A stretch of 64,000 bases of DNA from Neoscytalidium dimidiatum. Its lineage: Eukaryota > Ascomycota > Dothideomycetes > Botryosphaeriales > Botryosphaeriaceae. The position numbers were made by a program, and so were the translations under genes. The stretch covers positions 1,984,001 to 2,048,000 of the forward strand of contig CM074695.1 of the NCBI GenBank assembly GCA_037367355.1. The letters are read 5' to 3'. Below, in pieces: positions 20,547 to 30,623 of the stretch. Every line of letters starts with the position of its first letter. The stretch's first letter is position 1. The notes beneath the pieces were generated by a model. It worked only from the letters and a program-made list of their open reading frames with translations. It was not told where the DNA came from and did not search any database.

Positions 20547-22379
20547 ATGGTCGACGAGGAGCCCCATCATCGCCTATCTCTTTCCCGAACAAAGAGTCGG
20601 CCCTCCAGACCGCCCAGCCCACAACTCCAACGCCTCTACTCAGCACAGCACATCGACGGCCACAGCACCACCTACCACCACGAGCATGCTGCTGGCGAGT
20701 CGGGAATGGAACCCCCCCAAAACGATCCTCCTAAGACTGCTTCACACCGCACCGCCGATGACTCAGAAATAGAGAAAAACGACGACGACGGCAGCGTCGA
20801 GATCCCCGAAGTCCGCGATGGTATCCCCGACGTGAGAGACGTCGAAAAGGGCGATCCGGCATTGGGTCCGCAAGAGGCAGAACAACCTCCAAAAGACCCC
20901 AACATCGTCTCCTGGGACGGGCCCGACGACCCGGCCAACCCCAAGAACTGGTCGCTCCGTCGCAAGTGGGCGGCGTGCCTGGTCGTCTCGTCCTTCACAT
21001 TCATCTCGCCCGTCTCCTCATCCATGGTCGCGCCCGCCCTGACCACCATCTCGAAGGACCTGGGTGTGACTAAGGAGATCGAGCAGGCTCTCATGCTCTC
21101 CATCTTCGTGCTCGCCTACGCCATCGGTCCCCTTGTTCTCGGCCCGCTGTCCGAAGTGTACGGCCGCGTCCTCGTCCTGCAGCTGGCCAACGCCTTCTAC
21201 CTTGCTTGGAACATCGGCTGCGGCTTCGCGCAAACCAAAGCTCAGATGATGGCCTTCCGCTTCCTCTCCGGCCTCGGTGGCTCCGCGCCGCTCGCAATTG
21301 GTGGTGGCACGCTCTCCGACATGTTCAGACCTGAGCAGCGTGGGAAGGCAATCAGCGTGTACAGTCTCGCACCACTCATCGGACCCGCCGCTGGGCCCAT
21401 CGCAGGCGGCTTCATCGCCGAGAACACGACGTGGCGGTGGGTGTTCTGGGCGACCAGCATCTGCGACGCCGCCATCCAGGTCCTCGGCTTCTTCTACCTC
21501 CAAGAGACGTACGCGCCGGTGCTGCTGAAGTGGAAGGCCGCGCGCCTGCGCAAAGAAACCGGCAATCAGGAACTGCGCTCCGAGTTCGATTCGGACAAGA
21601 CGGTCGTCAATGTCCTCGGAATCGCGCTCATCCGCCCTTTCCGCCTCCTCTTCACCCAGCCCATCATCCAGTTCCTCGCCATATACGTGAGTCTCCTGTC
21701 CCTTCTCTCCCTCCCCCTTTGGCCCAAATGTCTCCCGCCACCTCCCGCTTACCAAAGTTTTTCGCAGATGGCCTTCCTCTACGGCCTCATGTACCTCGTC
21801 CTGTCCACCTTCCCCACCCTCTGGACCACCACGTACCACGAGAGCCTCGGCATCGGCGGCCTCAACTACATCTCGCTGGCCGTCGGCTTCTTCCTGGGCG
21901 TGCAGGTGGCCGCGCGCCTCAACGACCGCATCTACGTGCGCCTCAAGACGCGCAACGGCGGCGCCGGCCAGCCCGAGTTCCGCGTGCCGCTGATGCTGCC
22001 CGGCTCGCTGCTCGTGCCCGTCGGCCTGTTCTGGTACGGCTGGTCCGCGCGCGCCGCCGTGCACTGGATCATGCCCAACATCGGCGCCGCCATCTTCGCC
22101 GCCGGCGTCATCGTCGCCTTCCAGTGCATCCAGACCTATCTCGTCGACGCGTACACCCGCTTCGCCGCCAGCGCCATCAGCGCCGCCACCGTCCTGCGCA
22201 GCCTGGCCGGCTTCGGCTTCCCGCTGTTCGCGCCGTACATGTACCAGGCCCTGGGGAATGGCTGGGGGAACAGCTTGCTCGGCTTCATCGGCCTGGCGTT
22301 GGGCGTGCCGGCGCCGATACTGCTGTGGAAGTACGGGAAGACGTTGAGGGCGAGGAGCCAGTTTGCTGCGGGGGGTTGA
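20547..22379 (+). CDS. DHA1-type MFS drug:H+ antiporter
   Basis: Exons 20547-21686 and 21768-22379 (81-nt intron, donor GTGAGT, acceptor GCAG) give 583 residues. A hydrophilic N-terminus of about 140 residues ends in the conserved entry WDGPDDPANPKNWSLRRKW. About 12 hydrophobic spans follow, with family marks LGPLSEVYGRVLVLQL (motif A-like), RFLSGLGGSAPLAIGGG, and GPIAGGFIAENTTWRWVFW (motif C and the WRW-F turn). The loop after span 6 holds the typical YAPVLLKWKAARLRKETG. DHA1 members of this subgroup export drugs or small metabolites at the plasma membrane; the substrate is unknown. The intron is a multiple of three with no stop, so its retention would insert 27 residues. No biosynthetic genes adjoin it. 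Confidence 0.88.
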   Translation: MVDEEPHHRLSLSRTKSRPSRPPSPQLQRLYSAQHIDGHSTTYHHEHAAGESGMEPPQNDPPKTASHRTADDSEIEKNDDDGSVEIPEVRDGIPDVRDVEKGDPALGPQEAEQPPKDPNIVSWDGPDDPANPKNWSLRRKWAACLVVSSFTFISPVSSSMVAPALTTISKDLGVTKEIEQALMLSIFVLAYAIGPLVLGPLSEVYGRVLVLQLANAFYLAWNIGCGFAQTKAQMMAFRFLSGLGGSAPLAIGGGTLSDMFRPEQRGKAISVYSLAPLIGPAAGPIAGGFIAENTTWRWVFWATSICDAAIQVLGFFYLQETYAPVLLKWKAARLRKETGNQELRSEFDSDKTVVNVLGIALIRPFRLLFTQPIIQFLAIYVSLLSLLSLPLWPKCLPPPPAYQSFSQMAFLYGLMYLVLSTFPTLWTTTYHESLGIGGLNYISLAVGFFLGVQVAARLNDRIYVRLKTRNGGAGQPEFRVPLMLPGSLLVPVGLFWYGWSARAAVHWIMPNIGAAIFAAGVIVAFQCIQTYLVDAYTRFAASAISAATVLRSLAGFGFPLFAPYMYQALGNGWGNSLLGFIGLALGVPAPILLWKYGKTLRARSQFAAGG

Positions 22380-23198
22380 GATGAGTGTGGTTGTGGGAAA
22401 GAGGTGGAGTGGATTTTGTGATTTCTAAGGGGGGACGTTGAAAAAAAGGGGTGGGGGGTTTGTTCGAAAAAGCGGCGAATGGCATGTTAGAACGAGGATA
22501 ACGAGGAACGTCTTCAAGAATTTGCTGCTTTTTTTTTTTTTTTTTTGCGGGTATTAGAAGCAGTGGGGTTGAGTTGGATACGAGGATGGAAAAGCATAGC
22601 GTGGGTCGCAAACCGGTGTTTATTAAAAAGAATAATAATTTCTTCTGCAATCTCTCTCTTTCCACAGGTATGGAAGCTTTAAAACCAATGGTGTATGAAT
22701 TGGAAGACCGGACGCTCATCCGCATGTATAGTAATATTAGTTCGACATCGTACAGAAGTGGTATTGGATTCCGTCTTGGCTAGGGTGAGACAGGAGTTTG
22801 GATCCATCTCTCGACAGACCGAAACAGTTGGCAGAATTAATGCTTCCATTATCCATGGGTGCGCCTACGGTAGGAATACATCCAGAGCCATCGTGAAGTG
22901 CGAGTGGCAGAAAGAAGGCTTAGCAGATCTAGCTCAAAGGCAGAGATGGTGATACTTGTACGTTTAGAAATCACTGTGTGTTTTGGTGCAGCCTTGGCAG
23001 ACACAGCTGCGACAGCAAGAAGAAAATATTTCCAGGCAGTGGGTTGTGTGAAACAGCTCTTTCCAACTGTGTCTTAGCCGAAAGATTTCTTCGGTCTGAA
23101 ACATTCAGATTGCCACTATTTTATCTGGACCCAGACATTGGTGAAAGGGTCCAGCAGGCATTCGGGACTGAAGCTGTGTAGAATATGTTCTGCATGAC
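22380..23198. other. Convergent intergenic region
   Basis: 3' flanks of the transporter and of the zinc-finger gene. It contains a T-run of about 17 near 22530. No gene is supported. Confidence 0.5.
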
Positions 23199-24406
23199 TC
23201 AGCTTCGAGCAAAGCCTCCACGGCCTTTGCCTCTGCCGCGTCCTCTGCCGAAACGAATACTTGGTGGAACAAACTTTAGTGCAGACATGGATGTGATGAG
23301 ACCTTCCATAGAATCGTTAGCCATGTCTTCAAGGGCCTGGGAAGACACCTCAGTGCCGCTAAAGCCAGTAGAGTTCGAGGCACAGCCATCATGCGTTGCC
23401 TCCGTTCGGTCTGCCTTCTGATTCCGGTTCTTCTGAAGATTGTTAATGATAGCGGAGCGAGGAGGGTCTGTAGCATGTTTTGAGGCAGCTAGACCGTTTG
23501 GCTGGGAGCTCTCGTTGATCTTCATTTCGACATCCTGGTTGATATCGGCAGATGGGGTTTCTTCATCGGTAGGCTTGACAATATCCATCGCGCTTGAAGA
23601 AGTATCGTTGATCTCTGCTTCTTTGCTCGTAATTCTGGGAGTTGTTCCGTCTTCGTCAAAGATAGTGTGAGTCTTCGCAGTCTTTTTCTTTACGTCTGAC
23701 TTCTCTGCCTTCGCTTTAGCCTTCTCAGCCTTGGACATTTTCGGCTGACGCATGTAGGTATCCTTCCTACTACCGCGAAGCATGGAGTTGCGCCCGTCAA
23801 TGCCATCCTTGATGATAGTGAAATCGAAGTCCTAGAGGCAAATTAGCCCGAGGAAAGCGCCGAGAGGAGAGAGACTCAGACAGACCTCTGGAAAGTGATG
23901 CTTGGAGACCATGTGCATCCTCCGTTTATTTGGTGCGGAGCATTTCTTGTCACAGCCTTCGGCGAAGCAGGCATACTGAGGAGGCTTTAGTACATACGTT
24001 ATTGCGGCTGTATGGCGGGAGGAACGTGAGAACGTACAATTTTCTCGCCCCTTGCCTTGCGGGCTTCATTGATTGGGTCATGGATTTCAGCAAGGTGCAG
24101 ATTCAAGATTAGCTCTGAGGGGAAGTTCTTGTTGCACTCTGAGCAGCGATTCACGTGAGTCTTCCGGTAATGGGTGTCGTACTCTTCATACGAAGCGAAT
24201 TCGAGGGGCTTGTGGCCGGGTAGTTGGCATTTCATCACCGGCGGCCCCGGGGCGGAAGCTTCGGCAGCATCGACGTGGACATATTTGACGGCATGGAAAA
24301 CTTGACCGTCTTCGGGAGGTTGCGGCGTAGAGGCAGCCGAGTCTGTGTACAGCACGTCTGCTTCTGGCGCGGGCGAAGCAGAGTCTCCGCGTGAGCGCTT
24401 GACCAT
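23199..24406 (-). CDS. ZNF511-like C2H2 zinc-finger protein
   Basis: Exons 24038-24406, 23886-23975 and 23199-23831 (introns 62 and 54 nt) encode 363 residues. Zinc-finger segments occur in order: MKCQLPGHKPLEFASYEEYD with THYRKTH, then NRCSECNKNFPSELILNLHL with AEIH, then, in the 30-codon middle exon, YACFAEGCDKKCSAPNKRRM with HMVSKH. The conserved downstream block DFDFTIIKDGIDGRNSMLRG is a mark of the ZNF511 family. The C-terminus is charged and ends in an RGG-like tail (RFGRGRGRGKGRGGF), suggesting RNA binding. Function in fungi is not established to my knowledge. The start at 24406 follows from the first ATG before the conserved region. Confidence 0.82.
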
Positions 24407-25209
24407 GGTTGGCGGTTCAAGAGAGATTTACTTGGAAACGATGCCGAAGCTGCGCCACCCCGCAGGACCCTGTCAATAGCTCGGCGCTGTGCGACCGTTG
24501 GGTAAGATTAATGGTGTTTCGGAAGGCTGGCGAGGTGCAGAAGGGGTGCTCCGGTCGGGCGGCGAACGAGAGTTGGCTTGTGTTGGGAAGAAGTGCGCTG
24601 GTTGTGAGCAGCAAGCGCCTGCGGACAGCAACGCGTATTTTTCCCTCCTTCCTCTGGCGAGTGGTATTTAAAGATTGGGCAGGGTTGCGTCGTGGTTGTG
24701 GATTGATGATGTGGTGCTTGCTGCTTGGCCCCGGTACGCCGGCGCCGCTCTGGCTCTGATTCGCTTGTGGAGCTGTTCTCCAATGATTCATCTTCCGCCT
24801 GTCGCCAACGTCCGTGACCCAACGCCCGCGCCGCGGCACCTCTCTCTCATGAGCTGCTAAAGCTGCTCCTCGCCCAAGCAGTTCCTCCACCTCTTCCGCC
24901 GCCGCTCTCCCGCCCCCCTCGTCTTCTGCGCCGCCTCTTGGGACTTCGCCTAGTCCACCGTCCGCCTCAACTCTTCTTGCCTCGCCGCTGCCTGTTGTTG
25001 CGTGCTCCAGGGAGACAGCGGCATGGATCGTGACGGCTCCCACTCACGCCCGCAGTTCCGTTCCTTCGACTTCTGACCGCTGGTGGCCGACCGCGAGGTC
25101 CTATATGAGCTAACAATATCGACCGAGGCATGGCCCCATCCGCTGAGCAAGCCGCGACGTGCGCTGCCCTCTGCCCGACGCGTTACCGGAGCCTCCCCGC
25201 TGAAATACT
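24407..25209. other. Divergent promoter and possible unresolved 5' exon
   Basis: This lies between the zinc-finger gene and the Est1-like gene. The Est1-like N-terminus may extend into it: TATAG at 25213-25217 could be an acceptor, and a Pro/Ser-rich open frame lies at about 24853-25110. I could not join them convincingly. Confidence 0.4.
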
Positions 25210-28020
25210 ATGTATAGGCTCGCTCGTAAGATTGAGCACGACTTGACCGCCAAGCTCGCCCAGCAAAACACCCACCATGCAGAGATAACGTCTCTCCTCA
25301 CCGAGTGCGCCATCTGACTCCTCACACCTCGTGTGGCGCTAATCCGTGCCCAGCTTTCGCGCCGCGTGTGAAAATACTATATTTGCCGATTTTCAATATG
25401 CTTCCGAGCACAAGATTGAGGCTTTGCTTTGGGCTGCTCACAGCAAGGTCAATGTCAATTTCCGCAAGCAGCTGAGCTTGGTATGCGCCTGTCTTGCCAT
25501 CCACAGTCCGCCATCCCGTCGGCATTACTGATGCACGCTGGTATACAGTTGAGCAAGGAAGGCAAGAACAGGGCCGTTGAAACACGCCTTGTCACGAAAC
25601 AATACCTCGAGTTCATCAAAGCTAGTCAGCGCTTCTATCGCCAATACATTCTCCGACTAGACCGTACCTTTGGCGGAATTCCAGAATTGCGTGACATTGC
25701 GAGGACATGGAAGAGCGATAGTATGTTGCCTTTTCAAAGCGATTGTGGCCTGCAAGTAACGGGTTGTAGTATCTCGGGATACGTTAGTTCCGAATGTGTC
25801 TCCGGAGATCAAAAGCCACGTCAAAGCATCGCTGTACCAGACCATCATCCAACTCGGCGATCTCTCACGTTATCGTGAGCTTCAAAGACAAGAGAAGGAT
25901 CGGAATTGGAGCCATGCTGTAGGATATTATGGCCTTGCAAACTCAATTTATCCCGACTCCGGCATATCACACAACCAACAAGCAGTCATTGCGCTCGCAG
26001 ATGGCAGTCATTTCCGCGCCACGTACCATCTTTACCGCTCACTCGCCACCAAAGAACCGCATCCTGCCGCCAAGGGAAACCTAGAACTGGAATTCAAGAA
26101 AGTCATTCAAGCTTGGGACAAGGGCGAGCTCATTGGCAGGCAGGCTAACCGTGAAGGAAGTGGCGCAAATCGTGCGCTGATCTCTTGGTTTGTGCGGCTA
26201 CACAGCAAGTGTTACAAAGGGGAGGAGTTTGCTGGCCATGATGAGCTAGAGAACGAAGTTTTAAGCCAATTGGCAGTCGAGCTCAAGGAAAGATCGCTTG
26301 ATGGTTTACTGCAGAAGTTCGTTCTTGTCAACATTGCAGCCGAGTATTTCGCGTCCGAACAACTTCAAAGTAAGTGCCGCGCTTGCTAACTTTGCTCAAT
26401 CGATCGCTAATCGTTACAGATGGCCATACCGAGCCGCACAACCTCCGGTCGTATTTCTACTTCCTTCGCCTGAACGTGAAGACCTTTTTCGTTCTCCTCC
26501 AGATCCTGCAGCCGGAGCTCGAACTACTGACTGGGGAAGATGTCAACGAAAATGAGGATGGTCAATCTCAGCAGTTGTCCGATAAGGTTACAGCGGTCGC
26601 GCGTCGTATTCTCCCTGGACTTCGCCTCTACAGCGCATGGTTTATGAACACTTGGCATATCTTGTCAGCCGACATTGAGGGCTTCGAAGGATCCGTTTCA
26701 AAGGTAGAGGTGCAGGAGATGTGGAAGGCCTATGCCGAGACGTTGACGCTCCTTGTCTCCGCTTTCGAGCCCGGCCGTCTTCCCATGGAACAGTACATGT
26801 TAGAGGAGGACGTGGAAACCATTGGCTTTCAGCCACTCGTCACCGAAAGGACCAAAAAGATTTGGTACGTCGGTGAGCAGCTCAAACCGAAATGGTCTGA
26901 TGATGAATTGGAGCGCAACCACCCCAATGTGGAAATGTTGATGCGCATTCGAGACTTCCTGGTGGATGGGCTCCAACTGACACAGGATCAGGTTGGTCAT
27001 GATTCAGATCATATAAGCTAAGGCTGTGAGACATGTTAACAATTTCATTAGTCTGCTCCCTTAGCTCTCGTTGGTACGCGCTTTGTCTACCAGGAAGCAG
27101 GCATCCCCTCTCAGGTAATGTCCAGTCCTGGAAACAAAGCCGAACCAGTTGCGCCGGTCGAGGTTCCATTCGAGATCCCTCGTGGAGAAGCTCAAGGCCC
27201 TGTGACCGACGACCAAATGTCCCATGGCGTTGCCCCGTCAGAAACTGCTTCTGTCGCTATTTCGAAGGATGCCGCTATGAATCGCATGGTAGACGAACTC
27301 CTTGGTCCTGAAGATGGCTTGGATCCACTCCCTGAAGAAGATGAGAACATGCCTCCGACGCCGCCGGAACAGACGTTCGAGGATACTGCCTTGATCAATG
27401 ACCATTCCTATGGAATCACTCCGGTTACTGTGGGGGATTTCGTCAATATGGTCCGGAACTACAGCCAAGCGTCCTGCACACCGGATGTTCACCACCGTAA
27501 CTCCACTGCGTCACCCGCTGTGCGAAATTTACCGTCGCTGCCATCTCTGCCAAATACGTCAGATATCTGGAACAAGAACTATGAGTCCCCTATTCACACA
27601 GCACCGGCGGTTCCTCCAGGTCTAAATGTGAGTAGTGCAGCTGTCGGCCGCCAGAGCGTGGGTCACTCACGACATGCTTCTTTGAACAACTCTATGAATG
27701 CTTTCTCCTGGAGTCCGAATCCTATGCCTCAAAGCCGTTCGGGTTCGATGGCTGATCCCTTTACTACATCTTATGATGTTACTTTGCCCAGTAACTTCCA
27801 TCAAGGCAACGCCTTGCCTGGAAATGGCAGTGGCTTTAGCGGACAGATGCAGGGAAACCTTCACGATTTCAGTATGAGTCCGTATCCTAACGATCCCCAC
27901 ATGAGCCCTTTACCGTTTGGAAATGATCCTTGGGGTACAGGTAGTGGCATCTGGGGAGCGGACCTCAGCAACAGTCGCGGATCTTTCGCTCAGACTCCGC
28001 CACATGGACAAGGCGGTTGA
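25210..28020 (+). CDS. Est1/SMG5-7-like DNA/RNA-binding protein
   Basis: Six exons are traced: 25210-25304, 25354-25480, 25549-25720, 25770-26369, 26420-26991 and 27052-28020, with introns of 49, 68, 49, 50 and 60 nt. They give about 844 residues from the ATG at 25210. The N-terminus (RLARKIEHDLTAKLAQ, EHKIEALLWAAHSKVNVNFR, YLEFIKASQRFYRQYILRL) matches the Est1/SMG7 14-3-3-like domain. The helical domain continues with LYQTIIQLGDLSRYRE and GYYGLANSIYPDSGISHNQ, the hallmark of Est1-type DNA/RNA-binding proteins. The last 300 residues are low-complexity Ser/Pro/Asn/Gly. Homologues act in nonsense-mediated decay or telomere maintenance; which applies here is unknown. An upstream exon may be missing, so the true start is uncertain. 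Confidence 0.8.
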
Positions 28021-29000
28021 TGCAGGTACGAGTCTTTCGCCACAAGTATCGGTTACCACGCCGTGTCCATGTGCCTTTCCAGGACTAGTCCATACGCCTG
28101 AACCGAAACGGGCACCTGAATGTCGCGACCGCTACAGCTCCGGAAAATTACGCGCTACTTTCCGCGAACCTGGTAGACCTCGGAGCATCTCGTCCAGTAA
28201 TCACAACGGTCGGATAAGGTGTCGCTGGCGTCCAATCGATTATGTATCAGCCGATCCAGCTGTGTCACTTCTCAGGTGCGGCTGCAGGGTGAAGTCGTGT
28301 CGGTTCCATCTTCTAGCGGATGCTGCAGGGGGGAGAACCAAATTGAACAGACAGAAGTCTTCCATCATCTAGCACTTTACATTCTTTAGCGCCATTGGTG
28401 TACACCAAGGCTTTCGCTTAGCAAAATAATTGGATTTATATTAATGAAGCGATAGCAGCGATTATTAGGTTTTATGTTCTGACTAAAAGTGACCGTGATG
28501 TCTCCGGAAGCTTGGCCGGGATCAGCAGGAATTCGGAGACTGGACATGGCCGAAGTGCAACATGCGCCACGAAGATCGTGCGCACGGGAACGCTGCAACT
28601 CCTCGCAGGTCAAGTGGTTCGAGGCTGGCCATCTGTTTGCATCGATTCGCGATGAGCTGCTGGAAATACGCAGAAGGCCGGGTTCGAGCGTCGTATGACA
28701 TCAGGGGACCATCTCGCAACACGCCTGCGTCGTTGAAAAGCACAAATCGCACGTCTACCTGGGAAAGACGGGTGTTCAATTGCAATTCCTTGGCCCACCT
28801 TGAAAATGGCTAGTATTTTGTGTCCGCGAGCCATAATGCCGAAGACAACCCCCGTGCTCCGATCGACGCCATTGATCGGAGCAGCGCGTCGGCGCTTTTT
28901 GGGGTCTCGGGCGGCAGCCCCGCCGCACTTTTCATTACTGCGGAAGCACCCCACCATCCGCCTCACTCCGCAATCAACCACTCCATCTCGACTCTACACA
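28021..29000. other. Intergenic region with in-frame extension of adenosine kinase
   Basis: 3' flank of the Est1-like gene and promoter of ADO1. From 28806 to 29000 the frame is open and in phase with ADO1 (see findings). Confidence 0.5.
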
Positions 29001-30254
29001 ATGGCTTCCACCGGCAACTATGAGCTCCTCTGCCTGGAGAACCCTCTCCTCGACATCCAGGCCGTTGGGTAAGCGAAGTGCGACGCGCGCGACGGATCCA
29101 ATGGCTGACAGAGAGCTCTTTGCAGAGATGAGAAGCTCCTCCAGAAGTATGGCCTGAAGGCCAACGACGCCATCCTCGCCGAGGAGAAGCACATGGGCCT
29201 CTACGAGGATCTGCTCCAGAACTATAATGCCAAGCTCATCGCTGGTGGCGCTGCCCAGAACACCGCCAGAGGCGCGCAGGTACATTCTCTCCCACTTCGG
29301 CCCTTAACTTCGGCGCGTTTCCGCTGACGGCGACATGTTTTGCGCAGTACATCCTTCCCCCCAACTCCGCTGTCTTCATCGGCTGTGTCGGCAAGGATAA
29401 GTATGCCGATATCCTGAAGGAGACGGTCAAGCAGGTCGGCCTCCGCGTCGAGTACCGCTACGATGAGGAGCACCCTACTGGCCGTTGCGGTGTTGTCATC
29501 ACCGGCCATGACCGCAGCATGTGCACCGACCTGGCCGCTGCCAACCACTACAAGATCGAGCACTTGAAGCAGCCCGAGATCTGGAGCCTTGTGGAGGGCG
29601 CTAAGGTCTACTATGTTGGTGGCTACCATTTGACCGTCTGCGTTCCGGCTATCCTCGCCCTGGCTGAGGAGGCGGCTGCGAAGAACAAGGTTCGTCGAAA
29701 CATGTGGAGCCTTTGAACGCTCTTTGTCGAATCCCTGCGGATGGCACTGACATGGCTCGCAGATCTTCATCCTCTCCCTTTCTGCTCCCTTCATCCCGCA
29801 GTTCTTCAAGGACCAGCTCGCCCAGACCGCTCCCTACTGGGACTATGTCATTGGCAACGAAACCGAGGCCAGGGCCTGGGCTCAGAACAATGGCCACAAC
29901 ACCGAGGACATCCCCACCATCGCCAAGCTCATGGCCGCTCTCCCGAAGGCCAACAAGTCCCGCCCGAGGACCGTCATCATCACCCAGGGCACCGACCCCA
30001 CCGTCGTTGCTGTGGGCAAGGAGGGCGCCGAGGCCGAGATCAAGCAGTACCCCGTCCACGCAATTAGCAAGGACCTGATCAACGACACCAATGGCGCTGG
30101 TGATGCCTTCGCTGGCGGTTTCGTTGCCGGAATTGTCCAAGGCAAGGACCTCGAGACCGCCGTAGACATGGGCCAGTGGCTCGCCAAGCTGAGCATCCAA
30201 GAGCTCGGCCCCTCATACCCCTTCCCCAAGCAGACCTACACCAAGTCTGCTTGA
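29001..30254 (+). CDS. ADO1: Adenosine kinase
   Basis: Four exons (29001-29068, 29126-29279, 29348-29689, 29763-30254; introns 57, 68, 73 nt) encode 351 residues. The start YELLCLENPLLDIQA and the block AGGAAQNTARGAQ are typical of adenosine kinase. The PfkB signature DTNGAGDAFAGGFV near residue 300 contains the catalytic Asp and the anion hole. The enzyme phosphorylates adenosine to AMP with ATP, serving purine salvage and the removal of adenosine from the S-adenosylhomocysteine cycle. ATG 29001 agrees with the usual length of about 345-350 residues, but the frame is open upstream to ATGs at 28806 and 28836. Confidence 0.93.
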
Positions 30255-30623
30255 ATTCGACCAAAATGAGCGCGGGCGCTCCCCCTGTGTTTTTTTCCTC
30301 GAATGTCTCGTGTTTTCAACAAAATCATGAGTCTAAGCGACCCCTCTGGTATGGCTTGAAATCTTCTAGATACTTCTTTTTGCATGTATACGGAGCGTTA
30401 AGCGGGGGCGTTTTTCAACAAGGGCTTTTTAGGAAACAAAGTCTTAGAGAGAAGACACCTTGGTCGATGAATCAACTTCACGGGAGAGGGGAATTTAGCG
30501 GGCAGGATATTATGGTGACCAACTATTCGAATGAAAAAAAGAAAAAGAGCATAGCTCTCCCACTATTGATGTGGTACGGATACGTATTTCAACGTTTCTT
30601 TTTCTACTACACGGATGTCTCTG
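30255..30623. other. Convergent 3' region ADO1 / MFS
   Basis: 369 bases, AT-rich with A-runs near 30536; two terminators must lie here. No gene. Confidence 0.55.

Noticed and set aside
21018..22064. 348-codon minus-strand open frame
   Set aside because: It lies antisense to the DHA1 transporter; there is no family resemblance.
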